NCBI GenBank assembly: GCA_029532415.1
Contig: JAQOTA010000049.1
Span: forward strand, 682,001-746,000
DNA from: Marasmius tenuissimus
Taxonomy: Eukaryota > Basidiomycota > Agaricomycetes > Agaricales > Marasmiaceae
Direction: 5' to 3'
Length of the DNA stretch: 64,000 nt
In this document: piece by piece, positions 32,739 to 44,612 of the stretch
Numbering within the stretch: the first letter of the stretch is position 1
Layout: each line of letters begins with the position of its first letter
The notes under the pieces: generated by a model
Told to the model about the DNA's origin: nothing
What the model saw: only the letters and a program-made list of their open reading frames with translations
The model's database searches: none
Position numbers and translations under genes: made by a program

Positions 32739-35700
32739 TTAGATAGAATCAATAGGTCCAGGCTTATGAGGATAGCGTTCGTGGAATGCTCGGAGGAGGT
32801 CCGGAGCGTTGAAGTTGTCTGCTGTGACCCAAGAAAACTCCTCGTCGGTGCCTTCGTATCCGAGCCATCGGATGCGATATTGTAACTTGCACTTGAAACG
32901 ACGGTCGATCTTGGAGTCTAGGATCTCGGAAATCTTGTAATGATCTTCTTCTCCGGTGTCGAGTTCGACGGGACCCGGAGGAGGCTGAACGCGATTCGGA
33001 ATGGGGTTCGGAAGGATGGATTCGAGTTGGGAAACGTGGAAAGTTGGATGGATGGTACGGAATTCAGTCGGAAGTCGGAGGGTATAAGCAACTGGAGATG
33101 GTGTAGCAATGATCTCGAAAGGACCTAGGAATTTCTCGGAGAATTTAGCGGTAGGTCTGGTCGTTTTGATGTACTTAGCGGAGACCATAACTTTATCGCC
33201 AATCTTCCATTCCGGCTGAGGCTGGAGATGTCGATCCTTCTGTTCCTTCATACGGGTTTGGGCGTGAGTAAGTTCTTCTCGGAGCATGAAATGAAGCTCA
33301 TCTAAATCAACCACAAACTCTCGTGCACGGGCGGAAGCCATGTCTCGTTCCGGGTGGATGGTGATGTTCGGATGATAACCCTTGTTGGCAAAGAATGGTG
33401 AGATTCCAGTGGAAGCGTTCGGAGCATTGTTGTAAGCGAACTCGGCGAGAGGCAGGAGTTCATCCCAGTTGTCCTACTGGTAAGAACAGTAGACTCGGAT
33501 ATACTGCTCAAGCGTCTGATTCGCCCGTTCAGTCTGTCCGTCGGCGGAAGGATGATAACCGGAAGTGTAATGAAGATTCATGTCAAGGGCTTTCCCGAGG
33601 GAACGCATGAAGTGGGAAACGATTTCGGAACCACGGTCGGAGGTGACGTGCTGAGGAACTCCATGCTTAGAAAACACATGGATAACGAAGAGTCGAGCGA
33701 GTTGTTCGGAAGTGATATGGATGTCTGTAGGAATGAAGATTGCTTGTTTCGAAGCGCGGTCGATGATAACTAGGATGGAATTGAAACCGTTAGAGTTCGG
33801 AAGTTCCTCAATGAAGTCCATAGAGATAGAGTCTCATGGTCGTGCAGGAACTGGAAGAGGTCGTAGAAGTCCGTATGGCCGATGTCGTGGAGTCTTGTTC
33901 CATGCACAAGTTACACAGGAGCGAACGTAGTCTCGCATGAACTCTCGGATGAGGGGCCATGTATATTGACGTCGGATGGTTTCTAGAGTCCGGTTCTGCC
34001 CAAAGTGACCAGAGATGATATGATCGTGATATTGTTGGAGGATTCTAAGTCGGAGGTTGTTGGCTTCAGGAACGTAGATTCTGTCATCTAAACGAAGGAA
34101 ACCTGTCTCGTCGACAGTCCATCTAGTCTCGTCGGAAGTGTCGGAAGCGGATCGGAAGTGTTGGATGAGGGAGGAATCTTCTGTCTGAGCAGTTCGGATG
34201 TCTTCATGGAGCTGCTCGACGTCCATGATAACGCTTGCGCGAAGAACTGGACCTTCAAGGAATGTAGCGCGGAGGGAAGCGGTGAGTTGTTCCTGAGTGA
34301 ATACAGGTCGGAAATTGTGTGGATTGAGATGGGCGTAAGGCGTATCCCCCTCTTTAGGATAGACGTCCCATCGTCTAGTCAAAGCGTCCGGTTTTGCACC
34401 GAGCTTGCCAGGACGGAAACGGATTACCATATTAAAGTGAGAGAGGTACTCGGACCAGCGTACTTGTCGTCGGGTGAGAATCTTCGTAGTGGTGAAATAT
34501 TCAAGATTTTTGTGATCCGTTACCACGTCTACCAGATTTTCGGAACCTTCCAAGTAGTGTCGCCAACGTTTGAACGCCTCGAAGATGGCGAGGAGCTCTT
34601 TGTCGTGCACATCGTAGTTAAGTTCCGGAGGAGTGAAAGTCCGGGAGTGGAATGTGATAGGATGGATCTCACCGTCGTCGGTCCGGATAGAAAGGATAGC
34701 CGCCAACGCATAATCGGATGCGTCAGTTTCCACAATGATTTCTCGATCAGGAATCCAGTGCGTGAGGATAGGAGCATGAGTAAATGCCTCTTTCAGAGTA
34801 TCGAAGGCAGCCTGGCATTCTGGGCTGAAGTTCCAACAAATGTCTTTCCGAGTGAGGCGGGTTAAAGGAACGGTAATGGCGCTATAGTTGAAGATAAAAC
34901 GCCGATAGAAGTTGCAAAAGCCAAGGAAAGATTGAATATCCTTAACTTTGCGCGGCGTAGGCCACTTGGTAATGATATCCACTTTGGACATATCCATTCG
35001 AAGACCATCCGGCGAAAGAATGTAGCCGAGGTATTCGATAGTATCGGTATGGAATTCGCACTTGGAGGCTTTGCAGTACAATCTGTTTGCCCGGAGGCGT
35101 TTGAGAACCTCCCGGACATGCTTCTTGTGAGAGGAAATGTCGTCGGAATAGATGAGGATGTCGTCTAGGTAAACTAAAACGTTAACATCAAGCATATCGG
35201 AGAAAATGTTGTTGACGAAGCGTTGGAAGACTGCAGGTGCGTTGGATAGTCCTTCCGGCATAACCCGCCACTCAAATGAGCCGTAACGGGTCCGGAAAGC
35301 GGTCTTGTATTCATCACCGTCGGCGATACGCACAAGGTGATAAGCATGACGGAGGTCAAGCTTGGTATAGATCCGAGCCTTCCGCGGAGCGTCGAGAAGG
35401 TCGGAGATGAGAGGGAGCAGATAGCGATCCTTTTTGTAATCTTGTTGAGACCCCGGAAGTCGACGCAGAGTCTAAGATCACCACTCTTCTTCTTGACAAA
35501 GAGAACGGGAGTGCCGAAAGGAGATTTGGATGGAGTGATGAGCCCGGCCTGGAGATGTTCATCGATGAATTCTCGGAGAGCTGTGATCTCCGTTTGAGAA
35601 AGGGAATAGATCGGTCCGAGAGGTGGTTCCGTTCCTTCCTCTAACTGAATCTTCATGTCGTCTTCTCCCCGATGCGACGGAAGCTGTTTCGACATTTCTG

Positions 35701-36535
35701 GACTGAAGACGTCAGTGAATTCATGATAATCAGGCGGAATGATTGCCAAATCTTCCTCGGAAAGTTCCGCCGCACGTCCGGAAACCGTGTCGGAAGGCGT
35801 CATCTGGATGGTGAACGCCCGAGCACCGGATTCAGACTTCGCTCGGAGGTAAGCGCCAGCAGATATGAGGGAAACCTTCGGAGCTATAGCAGACGGAGCT
35901 GAGAGAAGATCAGCGTAGGAATAGATGGGCTCGAATGGATAAGATGGAGACTTAGCCTTGCGCCGAGGCGTACTAGGCTGAGGAGAAACTTCCGAGAGCT
36001 CGGAAGAGCGAGTCGGAAGGGCCGGCTGAGACGGAATAGGCTTTGTCCGGAATTCGATACTGTTGTTCGACCAGTCAACCAACGGGTTGTAGCGGTGAAG
36101 CCAGTTATATCCTAAAACTAGGCTGCAAGCCGAATCAAGGTGAGTGACATAAAAGTCAATCGGAAGGATGTCTCCAGAAGAAAAAATGATAGGTAAAGAG
36201 GCCATGCGCGAAATAGTGGAACCATGAGAACCATTGAGAAGGCGAAGAGAAATAGGTGGTATTGGAATGGTAGGTACTTGGTTACGTTCCACGTACTTTG
36301 TATCTATAAAGCAGTGGGACGAACCGGAATCAACGAGAGCAGAAAAAGATAATGGTACAGTAGTAGATGACTGTTCGTGTGTATCGGAAGAATTAGACAT
36401 ATTTGAAGAAAGAGTAAGAGTAAGAGAATTAGGCGAAGAAAGAGCGGCTGCGTTGAGAGTTACCTCGGTGGAACAATCCGGCTCAACGCAACTCCGAACT
36501 CGTTCCGAGGGTTCGGAGTTGCGGACTATTTTTTT
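32739..36535 (-). pseudogene. E3 pol, unit 1: frameshift plus two nonsense codons
   Basis: Protease (ALVDSGSSHCFID), RT (VYLDDILIYS), RNase H (VETDASDYA), integrase (HFGQNRTLETI ... CVTCAWNK; TSDRGSEI; DGQTERANQ) and chromodomain (YKISEILDSKIDRRFKCKLQ) are all recognisable. A missing G near 35436 breaks the frame in the RT region; this lesion is unique to unit 1. TGA at 33834-33836 and TAG at 33474-33476 interrupt integrase, as in the other units. The frame is entered from gag by a -1 slip; its first ATG is at 36400. Confidence 0.88.
36488..36535 (-). promoter_or_regulatory. E3 -1 frameshift signal, unit 1
   Basis: Minus strand: gag ends GCA AAA AAA TAG. The A AAA AAA heptamer (36529-36535) is followed by a 6-nt spacer and a perfect 12-bp stem (36511-36522 with 36488-36499, 11-nt loop). 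A -1 slip reads ATA GTC CGC and stays open for 43 codons to the pol ATG at 36400. The same signal is at 44565-44612 and 52643-52690. Confidence 0.75.
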
Positions 36536-38454
36536 GCCTCATCCGGTTTGGATGTGGAGGCGTCCAAAGTAGCCGCAGCACAACCTTTAGCCTGAGAACC
36601 GGCCGCAGGTCGCTTCCTACAATCATCTGTCTTGTGCTTTCCGCCACAGAACATGCACAAGTTGTTCTTCTTCCGACGTGCCTTCTCTTCCGGCTTCAAC
36701 TTTCCGTCCTTACCAAGATACTGGGCAACCGGGTTGGTAGTGTTGGAAGTTGGATTCGACCCAGAGTTGTTGTTGGCGTTGGACTTGTTGCCGGAAGAGT
36801 TACTGGAAGAGTTGCCGGAATTCTTGTTAGAGCCACCGGAACTACCGGAACCTCCGGAAGAGTTGTTGGAACGATTTCCGGAGTTGTTGTTGGATCGGGA
36901 GTTGGAATTGGAATTGTTGTTGTTGGCTCGTTTCGCCGCTCGGCCCTCTCGGGATTTCTCCCCTTCGCGTACCCAGTGCGTCCGGTCGTATTCCCGGCAC
37001 ACTACACGCAACTGTTTGAGAGTCGAAGGACGAGCACCAACGTTCGGAAGTAAATCTTTGATACGCTTTGGCATAGCGCGATAATAGGCATGACGGAGAG
37101 CGTTCTCGCCATAACCAATCTTGGCTGCGAGAGTGTTGAAACGAACCTTGAACTTTCTGATTTTCTCCCCTTCTCCCATCCGGAGGTTGTCGAACTTGTC
37201 TTCAGCTTCCTCTATCGTATCCACCTGTCCGAAGAACATTTCGAGTTCATCGAGGAATGCTCGGAGGCTGAACATCCAAGCGGGCGGATCGGAATCGGTT
37301 TCGTAGGATAGGATTTCGGGTTGGAAATATTCAAGGCACATGCCACGGAGGTAGGAAATGATGTAGTGGATTTTATCGGCATCGGTAGGAAAGTCGGAAG
37401 GACGGTGGTTGAAAACGATCATACATGAGACGATGAAGCTCGGAAGCTTGTCGGGTTGCGTTCCGTCGAAGGTATCAGGTTCCTTGACATTCCCCTTCTT
37501 TTCCGGCTTCTTCCCAAGGAGCTGGGCGATGATTTTGTTGTGCTCAAGCATGGATTGTACGAGTGCCATCATATTGAATTGGTAGAGATTGTTTCCGGGA
37601 CCTCTAGGGAATCCAGGTTCCCCACCTCGTCCACCGGAGGGTCCTCCGCCTGGAGGTCCACCACCAGGTGGTCCGGGGGGTCCGGGTGGTCCGGAATCAC
37701 CGGGTTCGTGATCGGATCCGTCGTCACCTTCCGGCTCCGTATCCGTATCTCCACCCCTGTTACTACCTGCTCGGGATCCGCCCCTACTGCCACCTCGAGA
37801 GCCCTTGGGTTCCTCGACCTGCTTATGTGGATCAGATCCCTCGGGTATCGCTGTCTCTGTTGGTAGTTCAGTATCCCGGGGCATAACCGGAGCTGTAACT
37901 GGATGAGTGGATGGATGTTCTTTGTCAACGGCGGCATCGAAAGTAAAGTCATCAATTATTCCCTCATCGGCTTTGTTTTTCCCCTTAGCTGTTTTCGGGG
38001 GCGGTTCGTTATGAGCCTTGTCAAGTGCTAGTGCTAGTTTTGCAGGATCAAGCACCCCCCGAGGATCTTCGATAGTAGCTGGAGAGAAAACTTGACGGGA
38101 TGTGGGTTTCGGAGGTGGAGGAGGACGACTAGGAGTTTCGGGTACCTTGTCCCCTACATAGACTGTTCTGCCGTCCTCAAGTGTCCTGTATTTCGAAGCC
38201 ATTGTAGTAGGACGTCGGAGCTTGCTAGGCGAAAGTGGTGCAACGGTATTAAGTGTGCCGATACGTGGAGTTGATTGTACGTCGATTTGATATTCGGAAG
38301 CACGGACGCTGCTACCGAAAATCGCTTGTCGTTCTTTACGTCGACCGTAACGGTTGGTTGATATGGATTCGGAAGCGGAGATACTTCCTATGAATTGGTT
38401 GGGTGGATCTTCGTCGAAGTGTCCAGGGAATTCAGGATTGACTTGTCTGGACAT
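36526..38454 (-). CDS. gag: E3 gag, unit 1
   Basis: 642 residues, ATG 38454 to TAG 36526. The N-terminal half is low complexity, including a collagen-like GPPGPPGPPGGG run. The central capsid-like part (FDGTQPDKLPSFIVSCMIVF, then FFGQVDTIEEAEDKFDNLRM) is followed by an Asn/Ser repeat region and a CX2CX3HX4C knuckle (CMFCGGKHKTDDC). It forms the particle and packages RNA. Only 36 nt separate the ATG from the LTR. Confidence 0.93.
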   Translation of the reverse strand: MSRQVNPEFPGHFDEDPPNQFIGSISASESISTNRYGRRKERQAIFGSSVRASEYQIDVQSTPRIGTLNTVAPLSPSKLRRPTTMASKYRTLEDGRTVYVGDKVPETPSRPPPPPKPTSRQVFSPATIEDPRGVLDPAKLALALDKAHNEPPPKTAKGKNKADEGIIDDFTFDAAVDKEHPSTHPVTAPVMPRDTELPTETAIPEGSDPHKQVEEPKGSRGGSRGGSRAGSNRGGDTDTEPEGDDGSDHEPGDSGPPGPPGPPGGGPPGGGPSGGRGGEPGFPRGPGNNLYQFNMMALVQSMLEHNKIIAQLLGKKPEKKGNVKEPDTFDGTQPDKLPSFIVSCMIVFNHRPSDFPTDADKIHYIISYLRGMCLEYFQPEILSYETDSDPPAWMFSLRAFLDELEMFFGQVDTIEEAEDKFDNLRMGEGEKIRKFKVRFNTLAAKIGYGENALRHAYYRAMPKRIKDLLPNVGARPSTLKQLRVVCREYDRTHWVREGEKSREGRAAKRANNNNSNSNSRSNNNSGNRSNNSSGGSGSSGGSNKNSGNSSSNSSGNKSNANNNSGSNPTSNTTNPVAQYLGKDGKLKPEEKARRKKNNLCMFCGGKHKTDDCRKRPAAGSQAKGCAAATLDASTSKPDEAKK

Positions 38455-38478
38455 TCAGTAATTTCAACTCAAGGTTCG

Positions 38479-38490
38479 AGAATTAAATAC
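38479..38490 (-). other. E3 primer binding site, unit 1, one base deleted
   Basis: Plus AGAATTAAAT-AC against AGAATTAAAAT-AC in units 2 and 3. The missing A reduces complementarity to the LTR start segment. Confidence 0.6.
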
Positions 38491-39204
38491 TGTTAGGATC
38501 GTGCGGATATGACAGCCCGGACGGAGGTCCGAGCGGAAGAGAGCGGAAGCACACGTGCCGGAATGGACTAGTCGGAGTTGGAGAGATTCCAACGACCGGA
38601 AGGCCGAACAGATGGCTGGACAATAGTCGAAGGTTTCGCCAACGACACCGTTGAGTTGAGTTGTCCTTGACCGGAAGGAAAGGAAGATAAAGATGAAGAG
38701 GAGATAGAGATAAAGAGACGGAATGAGATGAATGAGATAAACGGAAACCAAGTTGATTTTAATTCTGAGGAATACAAGTCGTGAAGTATCTAGCTTATAT
38801 ATGTATCGATCTCCGAGACCTCCGAAGGGGTTCCGGCGATCATAGTACCGAAGGTGAGTCAAGAGCGGGAGAGAATGTATGTACAGTACGGAATCCGAGA
38901 CGGAGGGTGAACTCCCGGAGTCGGAGATGAATCGGAAATGAAGTGTCAGAATGGAATGTACGGGATGAGTCATGATAGAATGGAAAGCGGAATGTCGGAA
39001 TGTAGAGTAAACGTACTACTCGGAAATGAACGGTATATATGTATCTCCGATCCGTAAGTACCGGGGACACGACGTCGGAATCCGAAGTTATGTTCCAGAA
39101 AGGATCGTGAAGGAAGAGAAAACATAAAGTAGATTCCGAGCATCGGAATCTCCGGAAGGTGGATAGAGGCCTTCGGAAACCTCGGAACCGGCATGGATGT
39201 AACA
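38491..39204 (-). repeat. E3 LTR B (shared by units 1 and 2)
   Basis: 714 bp, identical by eye to LTR A. It acts as 5' LTR of unit 1 and 3' LTR of unit 2. No target duplication is present at its edges. Confidence 0.92.
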
Positions 39205-39442
39205 GTATCCCCCTCTTAAGGCTCTCGCCTCGAGAGCCGCGGAGGAAGTAAGAAGGAAATCGTAAAACGTAAAAATTTGGAAGCATTCGGAAAGAAGACA
39301 TAAAACAATAGAAACGTGATGAGTCGATAGAACGTTCTGGAAAATGAAAGAATATTCTGAAAAACCAAACAGACAACAAATAGAAAAAAGATATATAAGA
39401 AGCGCACCAAGCGAATCCTAACTTCATTCCCCAACTCATAAA

Positions 39443-40669
39443 ATGTCACCTACACCATCCCGGACCCCAACTCCAGCACGATTCACCTTCACTACCCCTC
39501 GTCCGGATGAAAATATTCCGGAATACGACGAACCCGAACCCACGGTGGATCCGAACGCCGACCTGCCTACGAAACGCGCACAGAACCGGCTTTGGAGGAA
39601 ATGGGATGAAGCGCGGGAGCAATGGGAAGAAGAGCAGAAAACGGAAGTTGAGAAACGGATTGCGGAATGGGAGGCGGAGAGGGCGGAATTGGAGCGGGGT
39701 GCACAGGAATGGAAGGTCGGAAGGGACGCAAGGGCGGAGGACCGAAAGAAGCAGAAAGAGGCGGATGAGGAAGAAGTCCGGAGGAGAATGATTCCGGAAC
39801 CTCAGGTGAAGCCCGAATTCTATTCTTTTTCCAACACCGACATCGAGTCCCTGGACTGGGACTGGGAAAGGGTGTGTCCGACTGGATCGGATTCTTTTTT
39901 CCGGATTTTTTAACTTGTTTTAGTGTTATCCTTTGCTGACATCGCACCAACAAATGGTCTTCCAGGCGGGATTCGCAGCAGGAAGGAAAGCGGAAGCGGA
40001 GACCGGAAAGAGGAAGGGTCTAGGGAGGAAAGGAAAAGGGAAGGAAGTGGAGGTGGAGATCACGGATCCGGCGGAGGTCGGTACGGGACCATTGAACCCT
40101 ACGTGTGAGTCCGGTTTTATCTTTTTCATCATTCCGGTGTCGACTGACGCTTTCCAGCTTGTAAGACATGCATCGCACGGAATGCGGAATGCCGGAGGAA
40201 CGAGGACTTACAGTCCAAAAGCGAGGGAGGTAAAAACGCCTGTTTCCGGTGCAGAATCAAAAAGGGCAAGTGTAGCTTAGCTCGTTCCGGAGGCGGCGCT
40301 CGTTCCGAGGGTGAATCAGTCATGACGGAAAAAACGAAGGGCTCGGGAGGTGGTCGGAAAGGAAAGGCTAAGGAGGTCGGACTCCGGCTGACTCCGGATA
40401 CGGAGAAGGCCTTGCGACAGATCAACCGGGGCCTCCAACTTCTCCTGGCACATTGGGGAGTTCCTTTTGACGATAGCTCGGAGGAAGAAGACGAACCCGC
40501 CGCGGAACCGGAGGACACGGACGATCAGGAGGAAGGACCCTCTACCAGGCCCAGCAAGAGGCCCGCCTCGAAATCTCCGAAGAACACTCGGAAGAAAGTC
40601 AAGAGCGCGGAAACGATTCCGGAGGATGCTGATGGTGAAGAGGAAGATGAAGATAGGATGAAGGAGTAG
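39443..40669 (+). CDS. E3 antisense zinc-cluster-like protein, unit 2
   Basis: Exons 39443-39871, 39966-40104, 40158-40669. Same 359-residue product as unit 1, with the six-cysteine CX2CX6C-X16-CX2CX6C motif and the upstream TATATAA box retained. Confidence 0.72.
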
Positions 40670-40814
40670 AGGAACGGACGTCCGGAATCCGGACAATTTC
40701 TTGAATTTTGTATATGTAGAATAGTTTTGAAACGTCGCCCGGCCGGAAGGCCTTTCTCTGAATCATGAGTGATCGTAAGATAATCGGAATCGGAGTCGGA
40801 AGTGTGAAATGAGC

Positions 40815-43800
40815 TTAGATAGAATCAATAGGTCCAGGCTTATGAGGATAGCGTTCGTGGAATGCTCGGAGGAGGTCCGGAGCGTTGAAGTTGTCTGCTG
40901 TGACCCAAGAAAACTCCTCGTCGGTGCCTTCGTATCCGAGCCATCGGATGCGATATTGTAACTTGCACTTGAAACGACGGTCGATCTTGGAGTCTAGGAT
41001 CTCGGAAATCTTGTAATGATCTTCTTCTCCGGTGTCGAGTTCGACGGGACCCGGAGGAGGCTGAACGCGATTCGGAATGGGGTTCGGAAGGATGGATTCG
41101 AGTTGGGAAACGTGGAAAGTTGGATGGATGGTACGGAATTCAGTCGGAAGTCGGAGGGTATAAGCAACTGGAGATGGTGTAGCAATGATCTCGAAAGGAC
41201 CTAGGAATTTCTCGGAGAATTTAGCGGTAGGTCTGGTCGTTTTGATGTACTTAGCGGAGACCATAACTTTATCGCCAATCTTCCATTCCGGCTGAGGCTG
41301 GAGATGTCGATCCTTCTGTTCCTTCATACGGGTTTGGGCGTGAGTAAGTTCTTCTCGGAGCATGAAATGAAGCTCATCTAAATCAACCACAAACTCTCGT
41401 GCACGGGCGGAAGCCATGTCTCGTTCCGGGTGGATGGTGATGTTCGGATGATAACCCTTGTTGGCAAAGAATGGTGAGATTCCAGTGGAAGCGTTCGGAG
41501 CATTGTTGTAAGCGAACTCGGCGAGAGGCAGGAGTTCATCCCAGTTGTCCTACTGGTAAGAACAGTAGACTCGGATATACTGCTCAAGCGTCTGATTCGC
41601 CCGTTCAGTCTGTCCGTCGGCGGAAGGATGATAACCGGAAGTGTAATGAAGATTCATGTCAAGGGCTTTCCCGAGGGAACGCATGAAGTGGGAAACGATT
41701 TCGGAACCACGGTCGGAGGTGACGTGCTGAGGAACTCCATGCTTAGAAAACACATGGATAACGAAGAGTCGAGCGAGTTGTTCGGAAGTGATATGGATGT
41801 CTGTAGGAATGAAGATTGCTTGTTTCGAAGCGCGGTCGATGATAACTAGGATGGAATTGAAACCGTTAGAGTTCGGAAGTTCCTCAATGAAGTCCATAGA
41901 GATAGAGTCTCATGGTCGTGCAGGAACTGGAAGAGGTCGTAGAAGTCCGTATGGCCGATGTCGTGGAGTCTTGTTCCATGCACAAGTTACACAGGAGCGA
42001 ACGTAGTCTCGCATGAACTCTCGGATGAGGGGCCATGTATATTGACGTCGGATGGTTTCTAGAGTCCGGTTCTGCCCAAAGTGACCAGAGATGATATGAT
42101 CGTGATATTGTTGGAGGATTCTAAGTCGGAGGTTGTTGGCTTCAGGAACGTAGATTCTGTCATCTAAACGAAGGAAACCTGTCTCGTCGACAGTCCATCT
42201 AGTCTCGTCGGAAGTGTCGGAAGCGGATCGGAAGTGTTGGATGAGGGAGGAATCTTCTGTCTGAGCAGTTCGGATGTCTTCATGGAGCTGCTCGACGTCC
42301 ATGATAACGCTTGCGCGAAGAACTGGACCTTCAAGGAATGTAGCGCGGAGGGAAGCGGTGAGTTGTTCCTGAGTGAATACAGGTCGGAAATTGTGTGGAT
42401 TGAGATGGGCGTAAGGCGTATCCCCCTCTTTAGGATAGACGTCCCATCGTCTAGTCAAAGCGTCCGGTTTTGCACCGAGCTTGCCAGGACGGAAACGGAT
42501 TACCATATTAAAGTGAGAGAGGTACTCGGACCAGCGTACTTGTCGTCGGGTGAGAATCTTCGTAGTGGTGAAATATTCAAGATTTTTGTGATCCGTTACC
42601 ACGTCTACCAGATTTTCGGAACCTTCCAAGTAGTGTCGCCAACGTTTGAACGCCTCGAAGATGGCGAGGAGCTCTTTGTCGTGCACATCGTAGTTAAGTT
42701 CCGGAGGAGTGAAAGTCCGGGAGTGGAATGTGATAGGATGGATCTCACCGTCGTCGGTCCGGATAGAAAGGATAGCCGCCAACGCATAATCGGATGCGTC
42801 AGTTTCCACAATGATTTCTCGATCAGGAATCCAGTGCGTGAGGATAGGAGCATGAGTAAATGCCTCTTTCAGAGTATCGAAGGCAGCCTGGCATTCTGGG
42901 CTGAAGTTCCAACAAATGTCTTTCCGAGTGAGGCGGGTTAAAGGAACGGTAATGGCGCTATAGTTGAAGATAAAACGCCGATAGAAGTTGCAAAAGCCAA
43001 GGAAAGATTGAATATCCTTAACTTTGCGCGGCGTAGGCCACTTGGTAATGATATCCACTTTGGACATATCCATTCGAAGACCATCCGGCGAAAGAATGTA
43101 GCCGAGGTATTCGATAGTATCGGTATGGAATTCGCACTTGGAGGCTTTGCAGTACAATCTGTTTGCCCGGAGGCGTTTGAGAACCTCCCGGACATGCTTC
43201 TTGTGAGAGGAAATGTCGTCGGAATAGATGAGGATGTCGTCTAGGTAAACTAAAACGTTAACATCAAGCATATCGGAGAAAATGTTGTTGACGAAGCGTT
43301 GGAAGACTGCAGGTGCGTTGGATAGTCCTTCCGGCATAACCCGCCACTCAAATGAGCCGTAACGGGTCCGGAAAGCGGTCTTGTATTCATCACCGTCGGC
43401 GATACGCACAAGGTGATAAGCATGACGGAGGTCAAGCTTGGTATAGATCCGAGCCTTCCGCGGAGCGTCGAGAAGGTCGGAGATGAGAGGGAGCAGATAG
43501 CGATCCTTTTTGGTAATCTTGTTGAGACCCCGGAAGTCGACGCAGAGTCTAAGATCACCACTCTTCTTCTTGACAAAGAGAACGGGAGTGCCGAAAGGAG
43601 ATTTGGATGGAGTGATGAGCCCGGCCTGGAGATGTTCATCGATGAATTCTCGGAGAGCTGTGATCTCCGTTTGAGAAAGGGAATAGATCGGTCCGAGAGG
43701 TGGTTCCGTTCCTTCCTCTAACTGAATCTTCATGTCGTCTTCTCCCCGATGCGACGGAAGCTGTTTCGACATTTCTGGACTGAAGACGTCAGTGAATTCA

Positions 43801-44612
43801 TGATAATCAGGCGGAATGATTGCCAAATCTTCCTCGGAAAGTTCCGCCGCACGTCCGGAAACCGTGTCGGAAGGCGTCATCTGGATGGTGAACGCCCGAG
43901 CACCGGATTCAGACTTCGCTCGGAGGTAAGCGCCAGCAGATATGAGGGAAACCTTCGGAGCTATAGCAGACGGAGCTGAGAGAAGATCAGCGTAGGAATA
44001 GATGGGCTCGAATGGATAAGATGGAGACTTAGCCTTGCGCCGAGGCGTACTAGGCTGAGGAGAAACTTCCGAGAGCTCGGAAGAGCGAGTCGGAAGGGCC
44101 GGCTGAGACGGAATAGGCTTTGTCCGGAATTCGATACTGTTGTTCGACCAGTCAACCAACGGGTTGTAGCGGTGAAGCCAGTTATATCCTAAAACTAGGC
44201 TGCAAGCCGAATCAAGGTGAGTGACATAAAAGTCAATCGGAAGGATGTCTCCAGAAGAAAAAATGATAGGTAAAGAGGCCATGCGCGAAATAGTGGAACC
44301 ATGAGAACCATTGAGAAGGCGAAGAGAAATAGGTGGTATTGGAATGGTAGGTACTTGGTTACGTTCCACGTACTTTGTATCTATAAAGCAGTGGGACGAA
44401 CCGGAATCAACGAGAGCAGAAAAAGATAATGGTACAGTAGTAGATGACTGTTCGTGTGTATCGGAAGAATTAGACATATTTGAAGAAAGAGTAAGAGTAA
44501 GAGAATTAGGCGAAGAAAGAGCGGCTGCGTTGAGAGTTACCTCGGTGGAACAATCCGGCTCAACGCAACTCCGAACTCGTTCCGAGGGTTCGGAGTTGCG
44601 GACTATTTTTTT
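40815..44612 (-). pseudogene. E3 pol, unit 2: two nonsense codons in integrase
   Basis: One frame from the -1 slip site (ATG at 44477) to the stop at 40815, about 1,220 codons from the ATG. Protease lies near residue 21, RT YLDD near 411-414, RNase H near 550 and the integrase zinc region near 790. Two in-frame stops break integrase: TGA 41910-41912, where Trp is usual (PVPARP-stop-DSISMDF), and TAG 41550-41552, where Gln is usual. The chromodomain is at the end. Unit 2 matches the consensus of the array. Confidence 0.9.
44565..44612 (-). promoter_or_regulatory. E3 -1 frameshift signal, unit 2
   Basis: Heptamer at 44606-44612, 6-nt spacer, stem arms 44588-44599 and 44565-44576, identical to unit 1. 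Confidence 0.75.

Noticed and set aside
34158..34865. 235-residue plus-strand open frame inside E3 pol, present in all units
   Set aside because: It is the antisense shadow of RT/RNase H/integrase coding sequence, with no introns, TATA box or motifs of its own.
37569..37955. Collagen-like GPPGPPG run in E3 gag
   Set aside because: Short low-complexity stretch within Gag; no true collagen domain.
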